In this document: one piece after another, positions 1 through 9,875 of the stretch
Numbering within the stretch: position 1 is the first letter of the stretch
Layout: each line of letters opens with the position of its first letter
Program-made: the position numbers and the translations under genes
From: Scleroderma bovista
Lineage: Eukaryota; Basidiomycota; Agaricomycetes; Boletales; Sclerodermataceae
Direction: 5' to 3'
Assembly: GCA_037178675.1 (NCBI GenBank)
Contig: JAYMGJ010000592.1
Coordinates: 1 to 25,402, forward strand
Length of the DNA: 25,402 nucleotides
Notes under the pieces: model-generated
The model's input: the letters and a program-made list of their open reading frames with translations, nothing else
Databases searched by the model: none
Told to the model about the DNA's origin: nothing

Positions 1-1099
1 ATCCGACCGGGCGGTGTTGCATTCGACCTACCTCACGGTCTCCTTGAAGATATATACAAATGGGCAACGCAGTTTAGTTCGCGTATAGACGAAATTGAAG
101 AAGTCGTCGCCGGAAACAGGATATGGAAACAGCGGACGATTGGTATTGGTGTTGTGACTGCGAAAGAGGCTCTGAATTATGGCTTCACCGGTGTCATGCT
201 GCGCGGAAGTGGCATCCCTTGGGATATTAGGAAAGTTGCGCCATATGACAGGTATGACGAGGTGAGGGTGTTCTTCTGTATGTGACCGTGTGTAGTGAGC
301 GTTCGGCATGGTCAGGTCGAGTTCGATATTCCCGTCGGTAAGAACGGCGACTGTTATGATCGCTACCTATGTAGAGTGCAAGAGTTCCGGGAGAGTCTGA
401 GGATTATAAACCAGGTCAGTATCACTGCTTATCGCCTTGCTGCTTATACGATATCATGCAGTGTCTGAACAAAATGCCAACTGGTGCATTCAAGATCGAC
501 GACAACAAGATTGTCCCTCCGCCTCGTGCTTCCATGAAGGAGAGCATGGAGGCCCTTATTCACCATTTCAAGGCACGTCCTTGCCCTTCCATCTTCCCAA
601 TAATACTGAAATAAGTATCTTGACAGCTGTTTAGCGAGGGATACTCTGTACCACCTGGCGAGACCTATAGTGCAATCGAGGCCCCCAAGGGCGAGATGGC
701 CGTATACCTTGTCTCGTGGGTATCTGTCTTCTATTTACTTCCCCACACAACTCCAGATTTTGCCTTGTAGGGATGGGACGAACCGTCCATACAGATGCAA
801 GATCCGTGCGCCAGGATTTGCTCATCTTGCAGGGGCAGATTTCATGATGAGACGTATGTATTTTCCCAATCACTGCTATGGAATCTCCGTTCCTGATATC
901 CTTTCTTCGTAGATGTAAGACCCAAACCTGGAGTGTACTCTTCCTTGGACTGATGATGTATTCTAGCACATGCTTGCAGACGCAGTCACGATCATCGGTA
1001 CCATGGATCTCGTGTTCGGGTGAGTCTATCGGCGGCGGCTATGTTCTGCGTAACTGACTACTAACAAATTCTGCATGACACAGCGAGGTCGACCGTTAG
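1..1099 (+). CDS. NDUFS2: NADH:ubiquinone oxidoreductase 49-kDa subunit (NDUFS2), 3' part
   Basis: Nuclear gene for the 49-kDa core subunit of mitochondrial complex I, which helps form the ubiquinone-binding pocket; the N-terminal half lies before the window. Inferred exons: 1-261, 316-414, 462-572, 627-715, 771-853, 913-914, 967-1019, 1084-1099 (about 237 residues visible). Family landmarks seen in order: [70 protein letters not shown] and the C-terminus [12 protein letters not shown] followed by TAG at 1097-1099. Introns are 47-64 nt. The intron 573-626 starts with GC. A 2-nt exon (AT, 913-914) between two introns is needed to read R-H-H-M-L-A-D-A-V with the length of human and Neurospora homologues. 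The last coding exon is only 16 nt, after a branch-like CTAAC. Identity is very secure; the micro-exon is inferred. Confidence 0.95.
573..626 (+). other. GC-AG intron in the NDUFS2 gene
   Basis: Exon ends ...HHFK in AAG, the intron opens GCACGT and closes TTGACAG, and the next exon reads [12 protein letters not shown], as expected for the family. The nearest GT donor (577) gives phase 1 and a stop soon after the acceptor, so a GC donor is the only border seen that keeps the conserved reading. Confidence 0.8.
913..914 (+). other. Putative 2-nt micro-exon of NDUFS2
   Basis: The dinucleotide AT lies between a pyrimidine-rich acceptor (CTTTCTTCGTAG, ends 912) and a strong donor (GTAAGA, starts 915). 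Upstream exon ends in a single C (853) and downstream exon starts in phase 0 with CAC ATG CTT. C+AT gives His and joins MMR-H-HMLADAV in frame, matching the spacing of the family (ten residues between LAG and the A of LAD-V/A-V in human). Without it the two exons are out of frame. Confidence 0.6.
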
Positions 1100-1363
1100 A
1101 TAGCTTGTATGTAGATCAGTGACTATTGTGATTCATCTTGCCTTTACTCAAGTTAATCAATAATTTCGACATGCAATGGAGTATGGTGACCATACCTTCT
1201 AGCCTGAAGGGCCCATGAACATTCTAGCAGACAACTTGATGATACAGTTATGAGTCCTCCCCCACCCAACCACCTAGAAAAAGTAACGGATTCTTCGATT
1301 AGGGCGATTAGTACTGATAGTAGATCATGATTTGGCTAGGAGCCTTTTCCTAATTTGGAAACC
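1100..1363. other. Intergenic spacer NDUFS2-UTP14
   Basis: Short head-to-tail spacer of 264 bp that must hold the 3' end of the complex I gene and the promoter and leader of UTP14. No clear TATA box is seen. A short upstream ORF sits at 1327-1353. Confidence 0.7.
1327..1353 (+). promoter_or_regulatory. Possible uORF before UTP14
   Basis: ATG at 1327 opens an 8-codon frame (MIWLGAFS) ending TAA at 1351-1353, 10 nt before the UTP14 start. If transcription starts upstream of 1327 it would be met first by scanning ribosomes. Whether it lies in the mRNA cannot be seen. Confidence 0.25.
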
Positions 1364-4300
1364 ATGCCATCACTTAAGCAGCAGTTAAATTTACCCAGCT
1401 TCATATCAAACCTCAACTGGCACGGAGTTGAGATGGGAAAAGCGCAGAAAACATTGAAAGATGCACGCCCGAGAACCGCAACGCTGAGAGGGGGCCGACC
1501 AACAAGTCGGCCATCGCACAGAGCAAGGGGTAATGGCAAGGCAAAGGCCACGACCGCGATCGACGATGTGTACGAGGAGTTGCCGCAGAAGGTCCGCCGT
1601 GGAGGAGTTGGTCTTGACCTCGATCGGTCTGAGGTGCGGGGAAGGCGTCATGACTCGGGCGACGAGATGGACCTCGCCGGCATGAATACCGAGGGAAGGG
1701 AACGGTTACGCGCACGACTCCTCGGCGAGAACAAGGACGATGAACAGGTGGAAAGCGATGATGACGAGGAAGTCGGGAGCGACGATGCACTAGGAGAGAG
1801 CGATAGAGAGGAGTTTTCGGGATCGGCTTTCAGGAGAAAGATGCGTAAGAAAGAAGAGGACGAGGACGAGGAAGACGTTGAGAGCGAAAACTCGGGAGAA
1901 TTCTTTGATGTCCTCGACATATTCGATGGAAAGGCTAATGTGGGTAGCGACGAGGACACCCGACCGAAACTACCTCAGAAGAGCCTGGCGCGGGCCCTGC
2001 ATGAGGAAGATACCATATTGGAAGAGGAAGAATGGGGCGGCGTTGGCGAAAGCGGCTCTGAAGAGAAAGAAGAACACGAAGACGACTCGAGCGATGGGAG
2101 CGAAGCATCCGACTTCCAAATGTCAGCCTCTGATACTGAGGATGCTTCACCTGAAGCACTTGCTGATCTCGAGAACTTCCTCTCGAGGCTCGATCCAGCC
2201 GAATCCTTGAAGCGGAAACCAGATGGAGAACTTGGATCTGAATCTCGCACTAAAAAACGTCGAATACTCTCAGAACGTACAGAGGTTGGAGAGGAGAGCG
2301 AGTTCGGGGCTAAAGGTACGTATCCCCCACGTTAATACATCGACACTTCATGCTCTTCGTTGCTATAGGCTCTAGTATGCTAAAACTAGATGATCTGCTC
2401 GCTCCGCTGGCATCCACCTCTGCATTCGCTGCACTCAAAAAGTCCACGAAACCTCTCGGTTCCTCCAGCTCCAAAACAAAAACGCTTCCGGCGCCTTTAC
2501 CCCAAAGAGCTCAAGAGCGACTGGATCGCGAGGCTGCTTATGAACAGACGAAACAAGAAGTGGACAAATGGAGTGCAACGATGAAGCGCATCAAACAGGT
2601 GCGCCATTTTCTGTTGTTCACAGGCGTGTTTTGAATAGCAATCACCGTAGGCGGAGCACTTAAGTTTTCCTCTTCAAGCGGAGCCAGCCGGTCGCGTTTC
2701 TAACCTCGAGCTCGCAGCGAAGTTTCAGGTACGGTTGCTTTAGAAGCCATATTGGATCTGTATTCATGAAACACCGCTAGCCTTCGAATGAACTCGAGTC
2801 TGCGGTGGATAAACTACTAAAGTCCGCACAATTGCGTGACGAAGATATTGTCCAGACTGAAGCTCTAAAAATGGCCCATCTTAGCGTCGAGGAAGTCGCT
2901 GCGCGCCGTGCAGAGCTTCGCATGATGCGTGAACTAGCCTTTCGGGCTGACCGTAAGGCGAAACGGATTGCTAAGATCAAGAGCAAGGCGTTCAGACGCG
3001 TTCGGAAAAAGCAACGTGAACGGCTGGATGTTCCGGAGGAGAACGAACCCTTGGATGACGAGGCACAGATGAAGGCCGAACTTGATCGGGCAAGAGAGCG
3101 GGCGACCCTGCGACACAAAACTACTGGAAAGTGGGCGCAGTCGATGAAGGGGCGTGAGGGACTGGGTGAAAGTCAACGGCAAGCAATCACAGACATGCTC
3201 GACCGTGGGGAGAAGCTCCGGAGGCGGATACGAGGGGAAGAGAGTGGTGGCGAGTCGGAGGATGAGGGTGAAAGCGAAGACGAGGAAATGGACGAAGAGA
3301 GTATTAAGCGGAAGGCATTCGAAGAGCTTGAAGCACTTCGTACGGAGGATAGCACAGACCCCATCAGTCTCAAGAGCAAAAGCGTCTTCAACATGAAGTT
3401 TATGCAAGATGCAGCTGCTCGGCGTGCTCGAGAAGCAGATGCCCAAGCGAAGGAACTGGCTCAGGAGATGCTGTCTGGGTTAGAGGAGCCTGAAGACAGC
3501 GACTCTGGCGGCATCCCCGAAGACACCACGGCTGTAGGTGCATTGATTGTGCAGCGCACGGGTGGTCGAGTATCGATCCACCCCGGCGCAAGTACGGCTG
3601 CGATATCTGTTCTGAAGCCATTGGGATCTCTGGCATCAGATACATCAAGCGTCACATTGCAGTCTGCGGATCTTCTTCAGGAAGCCAATTCCACAGAGTT
3701 AACTCGTCACAGTCCGACACCGACGCCAAGCATCGCATCGCCTGTCATTTCTGTTTCTGCGTCAGTTAATCCATGGCTTGTACCCTCTGTTTCCTCTGGC
3801 CGCGCCCGCAAGAAAAATGAAGCCATTGTTCACAAAGACGCGAGTGCGCTAGCAAAGTCTGCTAACAAGCTTAAGAAGCAAGGGACGAAAGGGGAGGAGA
3901 AGGAGCGCGCGCGCGACGACGCAGTGCTGGAAATCGATGTCGATAAGGTCTTTACGATCCCCGATCCTCCCACAAACCCACCTACCCGGGGCCAGGGAAA
4001 GGGAAAGGAGAACCAGAAGCGATCAACATCTAATTCTGACGGTCTCGTTGATGATCCTGACTCTGACGTGAACAGCGAAATACAGGAACAAGAGAAGCTG
4101 GAAACTCAGGGTGTCAGCGCGAAAAGAATTAAAGCATTCCAACAGCGCGACCTGGTTGCTTTGGCATTTGCGGGTGATAATGTTGTGGAGGTATGCATGA
4201 TGCAGCGAGACGGATGCCGATGAAGCTCACTGTATCATTTGCTTCAGGCCTTCGAAGAATCCAAACGACAAGAAATTGAAGCTGATGCCCCACACGAGGT

Positions 4301-4763
4301 AGACACAACTCTCCCTGGCTGGGTACGCTTTTTTTGGTCGACGGCGTGGCAGATCTTCTGAGATCATTTTATTTCCAGGGCTCTTGGGGAGGCGCAGGCA
4401 CAAAGAAGCTTCCACCAAAGCCACATCTCATTAAAAGGCTTCCTGGCATTGATCCTTCCAGCCGTGCAGATTTCAAGAAAGCACATGTCATCATTTCTGA
4501 AAAGCGTGATAAAAAGGGCGCGAAATATCTGGTCAAGGACCTGCCGCATCCCTATACTAGCTATTCGCAATTTGAGAAGAGTATGGATACACCTTTGGGT
4601 ACTGAGTGGAACACAAGAGTGGGCTTCCAGAAGGGCACCCTGCCACGTGTCGTCAAAAAGGCGAGCATTATTTTCTTTGTTGATGGATCTTTTTGACGAT
4701 TTACTTTTACGCATGAACATACAGATGGGTATGGTGATCGATCCCTTGGAAAAACTGGTTTAG
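1364..4763 (+). CDS. UTP14: U3 snoRNA-associated protein Utp14 (SSU processome)
   Basis: Nucleolar factor of the small-subunit processome, needed for 18S pre-rRNA processing; in yeast Utp14 binds and activates the helicase Dhr1. Exons: 1364-2315, 2369-2598, 2651-2728, 2781-4190, 4248-4322, 4379-4660, 4725-4763, giving about 1021 aa (somewhat longer than the usual 750-950). Visible: IDDVYEELP near the N-terminus; acidic Asp/Glu/Ser stretches at about residues 100-290; the Utp14 signature LPQRAQERLDREAAY-EQTKQEVDKW (about 360-385), then AEHLSFPLQ; a basic helix KAKRIAKIKSKAFRRVRKK; FAGDNVVEAFEESK; GWGSWGGAG (about 914-922); and the C-terminus VIDPLEKLV. Start ATG at 1364 has a good context (AACCATG); an in-frame ATG at 1433 is an alternative. 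The last intron (4661-4724) appears to be GC-AG. Acidic segments and basic helices fit a nucleolar RNA-protein scaffold. Confidence 0.95.
4661..4724 (+). other. GC-AG intron in UTP14
   Basis: Junction AAAAAG|GCGAGC ... ACATACAG|ATGGGT joins RVVKK to MGMVIDPLEKLV, which fits the spacing of the Utp14 C-terminus (R-V-x-x-K-x-G-x-V-I-D-P-L). Two in-frame GT donors exist (at 4649 and about 4679), but one drops four residues, and the other adds ASIIFF and has a weak GTTGAT donor. So the GC border is preferred but not forced. Confidence 0.6.
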
Positions 4764-7700
4764 CAGTCGCCACCTGCCACCTAATGTGCATACCTTTTGC
4801 AGCATACCTTCATTGCCTACAGTCACATATCCATGTCACTTCACCTATGGTCCTTGGTTGTTTCTGCGCATTCACAGTGATAAGTTGTATTCGGACATAC
4901 TGACACGAGGCAATACAATAGGAGGATCAAAACTACAGTAAGGGTCCAAGACCCTTGCACTCCAGATTGATTATATACACAAGATCTCGGTGGTCCTTGC
5001 GTTAATTCCGATAAATACGAATCATTTAGGTTTGCTGGCGGGACATTTTTATCTCCATACTTGCGAGTTAATCTTGAGCTCCATTGAAGAAGCAGTTAAC
5101 GCCAGGCAGCCCATATCGACGCCTACAAACAGCCATAAAAGGTACATATTCCCGGAGAACCACAACGCCGAGCTCTCCTGTCTCGGTGATCGGTAGGACC
5201 CACCAGCGTCTGCTCGCAGCAGATTCAACGGCCGGATCATAGCCATTCCTCAGCACGGGAGAAAAAATTATTGATCAAACTATAGGTTATCCATGAGGCC
5301 TGGGAAGTTGCGGCACCCCGTACGCGACACCGCGTTTCCCGTATCAAAGTGTAAAAATATACAGCGTCGCGTCTCGAACGTTCTCTGCAGGTGCCATTGC
5401 CGGTTCGCAAGCGCAAGTACTGCGGGAATTCCAAATAAATGTGGCACGACAATGGATCATACCAAGCGAGAGTCACCCATGAGAAGGAAGGGATGGTGGG
5501 TGACGCCACACGACGACTTGCGTCGTCGTCGGAAATTAGGTGGTGAAAAATCAGCCAATAATGACACTCTAAAACCTCCAGGATCAGTCAAGCGCAAGCG
5601 GAACGATGTCTTACAGCTATCATTTCAACAAGCGATCATTGCCATACAACAGACCTACAAAACATTAGGCTGGAAAATATGAAATAAGTGTCCTCTGTAA
5701 TAGTGAAAGTCTAGTGTGCCTTCCTCAAGTTCGGGGCTGAGTGTGACATACGCTATACCTAATACCTGTCGCTGCCATCTTTCATATCGTCCGCCGCCAG
5801 AGTCAGTAGATTGTCCGAATCGTCATTATGCTCGGCTGTATATATCTTGGAGAAATGAATTGACAGTAGTTCACACGTTTCCCGTAACTCCTCGTGGACT
5901 GCTGAACACTAGGATCGAAGGAATAGAACGCACCTAATTAGGGTCGGCAAGTCGCCTGCAGAACGACCCGACTTCCACAAGTAGTGACAGGGGCGCTCGA
6001 CAATCTTTGCCTCCCCGGAGGGAGGGAGATGAGTGGGATCCGTTCCCAGCAACGAAGATTGTATGGTCATGTCATAAATTCGTAATTCAAAACTTCGAAC
6101 TCGCAGGCAGCGGGGCTACAGAAAGGTCCAGTTATTCTGCAGATAAATTTTAGGTGAGGTCAGGAAGATGCTGGACAATCAAACACCGGTGAATCATCAT
6201 GATGGAGTAGAGGTAGCCAACTTGCAACAATCCTAGTTCGTAACAACTGTCTTAGCTTGTGGCATTAATGGTGATGTACCTGGGTTTCAGCGGCCTCCCG
6301 GGGATGGTTTGGGCACCCCAATTCCATGCGAAGACCAGGATTTCTAGAAGTGAATGATCAAATGGCATTAACAAGCTGGCAATAAGATAGCGTAAAAATC
6401 ACCCACGAAGATTCTTTCATGTCATTTCTAGTAGAGTCTTTGACGTACCACCATACAATTGGAAAAGTAAAGACCATTCCAGCAGCCATTAACACCCATG
6501 TTGAGATGAGAACATCCATGTTTTTGGATATTTGAAATGCAAATGTCAGTTCCATAATTATTGTGACAATATCGAGGGTAGAAAGAAACCACAACAACAT
6601 AAACAGCATGTGAAGATAGGTGAGTGAAGGAGAACGACCCACGGCAGCTCTTCACCTTCCACACGCCATGCATTGCCCACACCGGTCGCCTGGAGGCCCC
6701 TATCTGTAGGACAACACGGGTGAGAATTGATTGACGGTTTGACGCAGGAATCGGCACTCGAGAAACTAGCTCATTGGGTAACTTACAAAATAGCACGTAG
6801 AAAGTTGTGAGCCAGAACTGGTGAACGCGTATGCACACCCGGTACTTATGTTTTGAAGTAGTAAAAAATCTGGGTTGTCCGACACCCGCAGAAAGCGCCA
6901 TGAATGAAGATAGGTCCATCGCACGCCAAGAAGGGAAGGTTTCGGTGAACTTCGTGTTCAATGTGCTACCAACAGAACGTCCAGACTTGATACGATATTC
7001 GCCGACGCATCGTCGTATTTACCTCTGACTGTGACTCGTTTTTTTTATAATCCTACTGTACCTTTCATCTCTTCTATCAGGTACGCCTCTCTGAGACAGC
7101 TAGTTCAACTCACCAATCGTTTGTCCCTTCTATCAGCTTTTGTAAGTTACTACGTCGGTAATCTATACATTTACTTTGACGTGCCTCGTCACTGGTCAAG
7201 GGCCTATAGAGTCTAGTAGTCACCGTCAGGGTGATAGCCTAGTTGTATGCGCTTCAAAGGTGCAAAGGAAAACAAGTCTATCAGTTTTACTCAGGGATGA
7301 AAATCATCGCAAAGAAATTGGTGACTCACCTTCCGTCCACAGGAGTCCAGCATCAGTGAAGAAACAGGAAAGCGATATTGATCTCTGAGGTCGGACAGAC
7401 GGATCCAGCCTTGGGCAATGGGCATGAACGAACATGTAGATTGAGGAAAGGATATCAGTCTGGCACTGTTCCTCAGTTGAAGTTCAATGTTTGCCTCGGC
7501 CACATTGGTGATAATATTGATATAATAGTTGAACAGTGCCAACTGCTCAGAGTTGCGTTCGTCTTCTGACTCCAAGTGGACGTCTTCGGAGTTTTAGTCG
7601 TTAAGATTAGGTTTCGTCTGTGGCTGAGAACGTTCCCAGTAATGATCCCAATCACTAGCCTATCCACCGCATGGTATCCTAATCCACCTATTCGTTGTCT

Positions 7701-7885
7701 CCCTTGTACGAAAGCACCTATTAAAGGAACCGAAAAAACTCGGCCAACAGCGGATCATGTATACAGGCTTACTGTAAGTAGAAAGCTTTGACGCTGACAC
7801 TACCTGCCGAGTAACGGCGTGTACACACATCCTGAAACCTCTCTATCACTGGGTTCAACGAAGAACTGCATTCTCCTGAAGACCA
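4764..7885. other. Intergenic region, no confident gene
   Basis: About 3.1 kb between UTP14 and the FPGS gene. No frame shows a recognisable domain except a hydrophobic minus-strand stretch at 6358-6642, listed separately. A 129-codon plus frame at 5293-5682 with a basic end and a 62-codon minus frame at 5068-5256 are open but unrecognised, and neither is framed by convincing splice signals. No tRNA, CRISPR array or intact mobile element is seen. Confidence 0.5.
6358..6642 (-). pseudogene. Possible exon or remnant of a multi-pass membrane protein
   Basis: Reading leftward from 6642, a 94-codon frame holds two or three strongly hydrophobic segments (LHMLFMLLWFLSTLDIVTII; MAAGMVFTFPIVWWYV) followed by a polar turn, VKDSTRNDMKES. 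This layout, with small/hydrophobic helices and a charged SR/T-rich loop, resembles the seven-helix membrane proteins (DUF6533/DUF6534 type) that are abundant in Agaricomycetes, but no diagnostic motif is complete. Upstream minus-strand sequence (6700-6960) has a good donor (GTAAGTTACC) and a fragment QFWLTTFYVLF that may belong to the same gene, but I could not join the exons in one frame. It could be a decayed gene or chance. Confidence 0.25.
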
Positions 7886-9875
7886 ATGGCCACAAGGAGT
7901 TATCAGGATGCGATTGACCACCTCAACACGTTGCAGACGAGCGCTGCCGACCTCGAGTCTGCCAAGATGGCCCGCATCCGTGTCAACCCGAACCCAATAC
8001 CCAAGATGATCGAGTTCCTGGAGAGGATAGACTATACCGTACTGCTCATTCGTTATCCCTTCTTACCGTCTCTTATAGTGACGTGCAGTGCGAAGATTTA
8101 AATAAACTCAATGTTATTCACATTACGGGAACCAAGGGCAAAGGATCCACTAGTGCCTTCACAGATTCGATAATTCGACATGCGAAACCGAACTGGAAAG
8201 TTGGTATGTTCGATACTTGTCCCCCATGACAATTTCTCCACCTTGCGCGCAATTTCAGGTCTATATACTTCCCCCCACCTCGTTGCTGTTCGGGAACGAA
8301 TCCGGATAGGTGGCGAACCGTTATCTGAGGAGGTTTTTACCAAGTATTTTTTCGAGGTTTGGGATAAACTGCAGGAGAATGGTGTAAGCGCATTCCATAC
8401 ATCAGGAGGACGCGGGGACTTAGTGCATTGTGTATAGCCAAGAACTCCTGATTTCCCGGCTATGCCCAACTACTTCCGATACCTCACACTTATGGCTTTT
8501 CACGTCTTTTTATCCGAGAAGGTATTCACTGAACTATGATCCCCCTCTGTAATCAATTCAGTCGAGTTCGTTAGGTCGACGCAACAATTCTCGAAGTCGG
8601 TGTGGGAGGAGTCAGCGATAGCACAAATATTGTGCCAAAACCAATTGTGACTGGTATCACCGCTCTCGGCTTGGATCATACTTCTTCCCTTGGCAAAACA
8701 ATCGAAGCGATCGCGGAGAAAAAAGGGGGAATATACAAGGCAGGAACAATGTCAATACCTAGTCGCTTGCTTCATACGCTGATGATGTTCTTAGAACGGC
8801 GTACCGGCGTTGAGTGTCAGCCAGCCAGAAGGGGGACTGAGCGTTCTGAAAGAGAAAGCTGAGGAATTGCAGGTTTGTATCGTTACTTCTTTGGTCCGAC
8901 TGACATATTAAAGCCTGGTAGGCGTCGTATTTCATGGAAGTCTCCTCTTTTCCAGGAAGCGAATCTACGAAACTTGGTAGAGTCCCCCTTCCTCCGCGTG
9001 TCGCACCTCCAACTCTGTCGTGAATAGGTTTAGCTGGTGAACACCAATTTCAAAATGCAGCACTTGCTGTTCAGATGACGCATATCTTCCTGAGTTCGGT
9101 GGATGCTTCAGACCCCCGACCCGAACCACTTTCCCAGCTCCCAGAACCTTTCGTTACTGGTCTGGTGAACACCAAGTGGCCTGGCCGCTGTCAGACTGTG
9201 CACGATCCTATTCATCAGAACACGACCTGGTACCTCGACGGCGCCCACACCACCGAAAGTCTGTCCTGCTGTGTACAATGGTTCGTTCAGCCAGCCGTTG
9301 GACTGTCTATGTGAGTTCTTCTTTCTTTATCGGCTTAACCCCAGAGCGAGATTCTTTTCATCAGAGCTCGTGAATCTCGACCCACCCGTTTCTTAATATT
9401 CAACTGTACAAAAGGACGTTCAGGCCTTGATTTAATAGGTGTAATCCTTGACAAAACGAAGGAATTACTGCTTCAACATGGCAGTGAAGAGAAGGTAGAG
9501 AATTTCTTCGACACAGTCATTTTCTGCAGCAATGTCACCTATGCGGATGGACACTTCAAGGGTGGTGAGTTCGTTTGCATTCCATCGCAGTTTGATGTCC
9601 CTGATAGATTCTTTGCAGACTTGACCTCGCGGTCCATATCAACGACTGATCTCGAGGAGCTTAAGAAGCAGCACGAACTTGCCGACATTTGGACCGAATT
9701 GCTACCTACTTTTTCCCGTGATGCGATCCATGTAGTGGCATCTATAGAGCACGCGGTTCAGACGTTACAGAGGCTTTCGAATTCCTCCGATAAAACGAGT
9801 GTTTTGGTGACTGGTAGTTTACATCTCGTGGGTGGGCTTATTGAAGTTGCGGGTCTATCCTCGGTCGCTCTTTGA
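7886..9875 (+). CDS. MET7: Folylpolyglutamate synthase
   Basis: ATP-dependent ligase that adds gamma-linked glutamates to folates, retaining them in the cytosol and mitochondria for one-carbon metabolism and methionine synthesis. Exons: 7886-8038, 8089-8203, 8259-8383, 8438-8521, 8575-8739, 8795-8872, 8922-8976, 9028-9310, 9365-9564, 9619-9875; about 504 aa, a normal length. Landmarks: LNVIHITGTKGKGST with P-loop GTKGKGS at residues 65-71; GLYTSPHLVAVRERIRI; TILEVGVGG-DSTNIV; ITALGLDHTSSLGKTIEAIA-KKGGIYK; GVPALSVSQPEGGL; LAGEHQFQNAALAV; the C-domain TWYLDGAHTTES and FNCTKGRSG; and VTYADGHFKGDL and SIEHAV-TLQ near the end, followed by VLVTGSLHLVGGLIEV. Start ATG has a CCAATGGC context. Intron 8740-8794 has a GC donor. 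No organellar presequence is obvious. Stop TGA at 9873-9875. Confidence 0.96.
8740..8794 (+). other. GC-AG intron in the FPGS gene
   Basis: GGIYK ends in AAG at 8739, the intron opens GCAGGA and ends TTCTTAG, and the next exon reads NGVPALSVSQ, as the family requires. Reading through shifts the frame, and the only internal GT donors are in the wrong phase, so the GC border is well supported. Confidence 0.8.

Noticed and set aside
5293..5682. 129-codon plus-strand frame with a basic C-terminal region
   Set aside because: No recognisable domain, no splice partners and competing minus-strand frames of similar length; likely chance.
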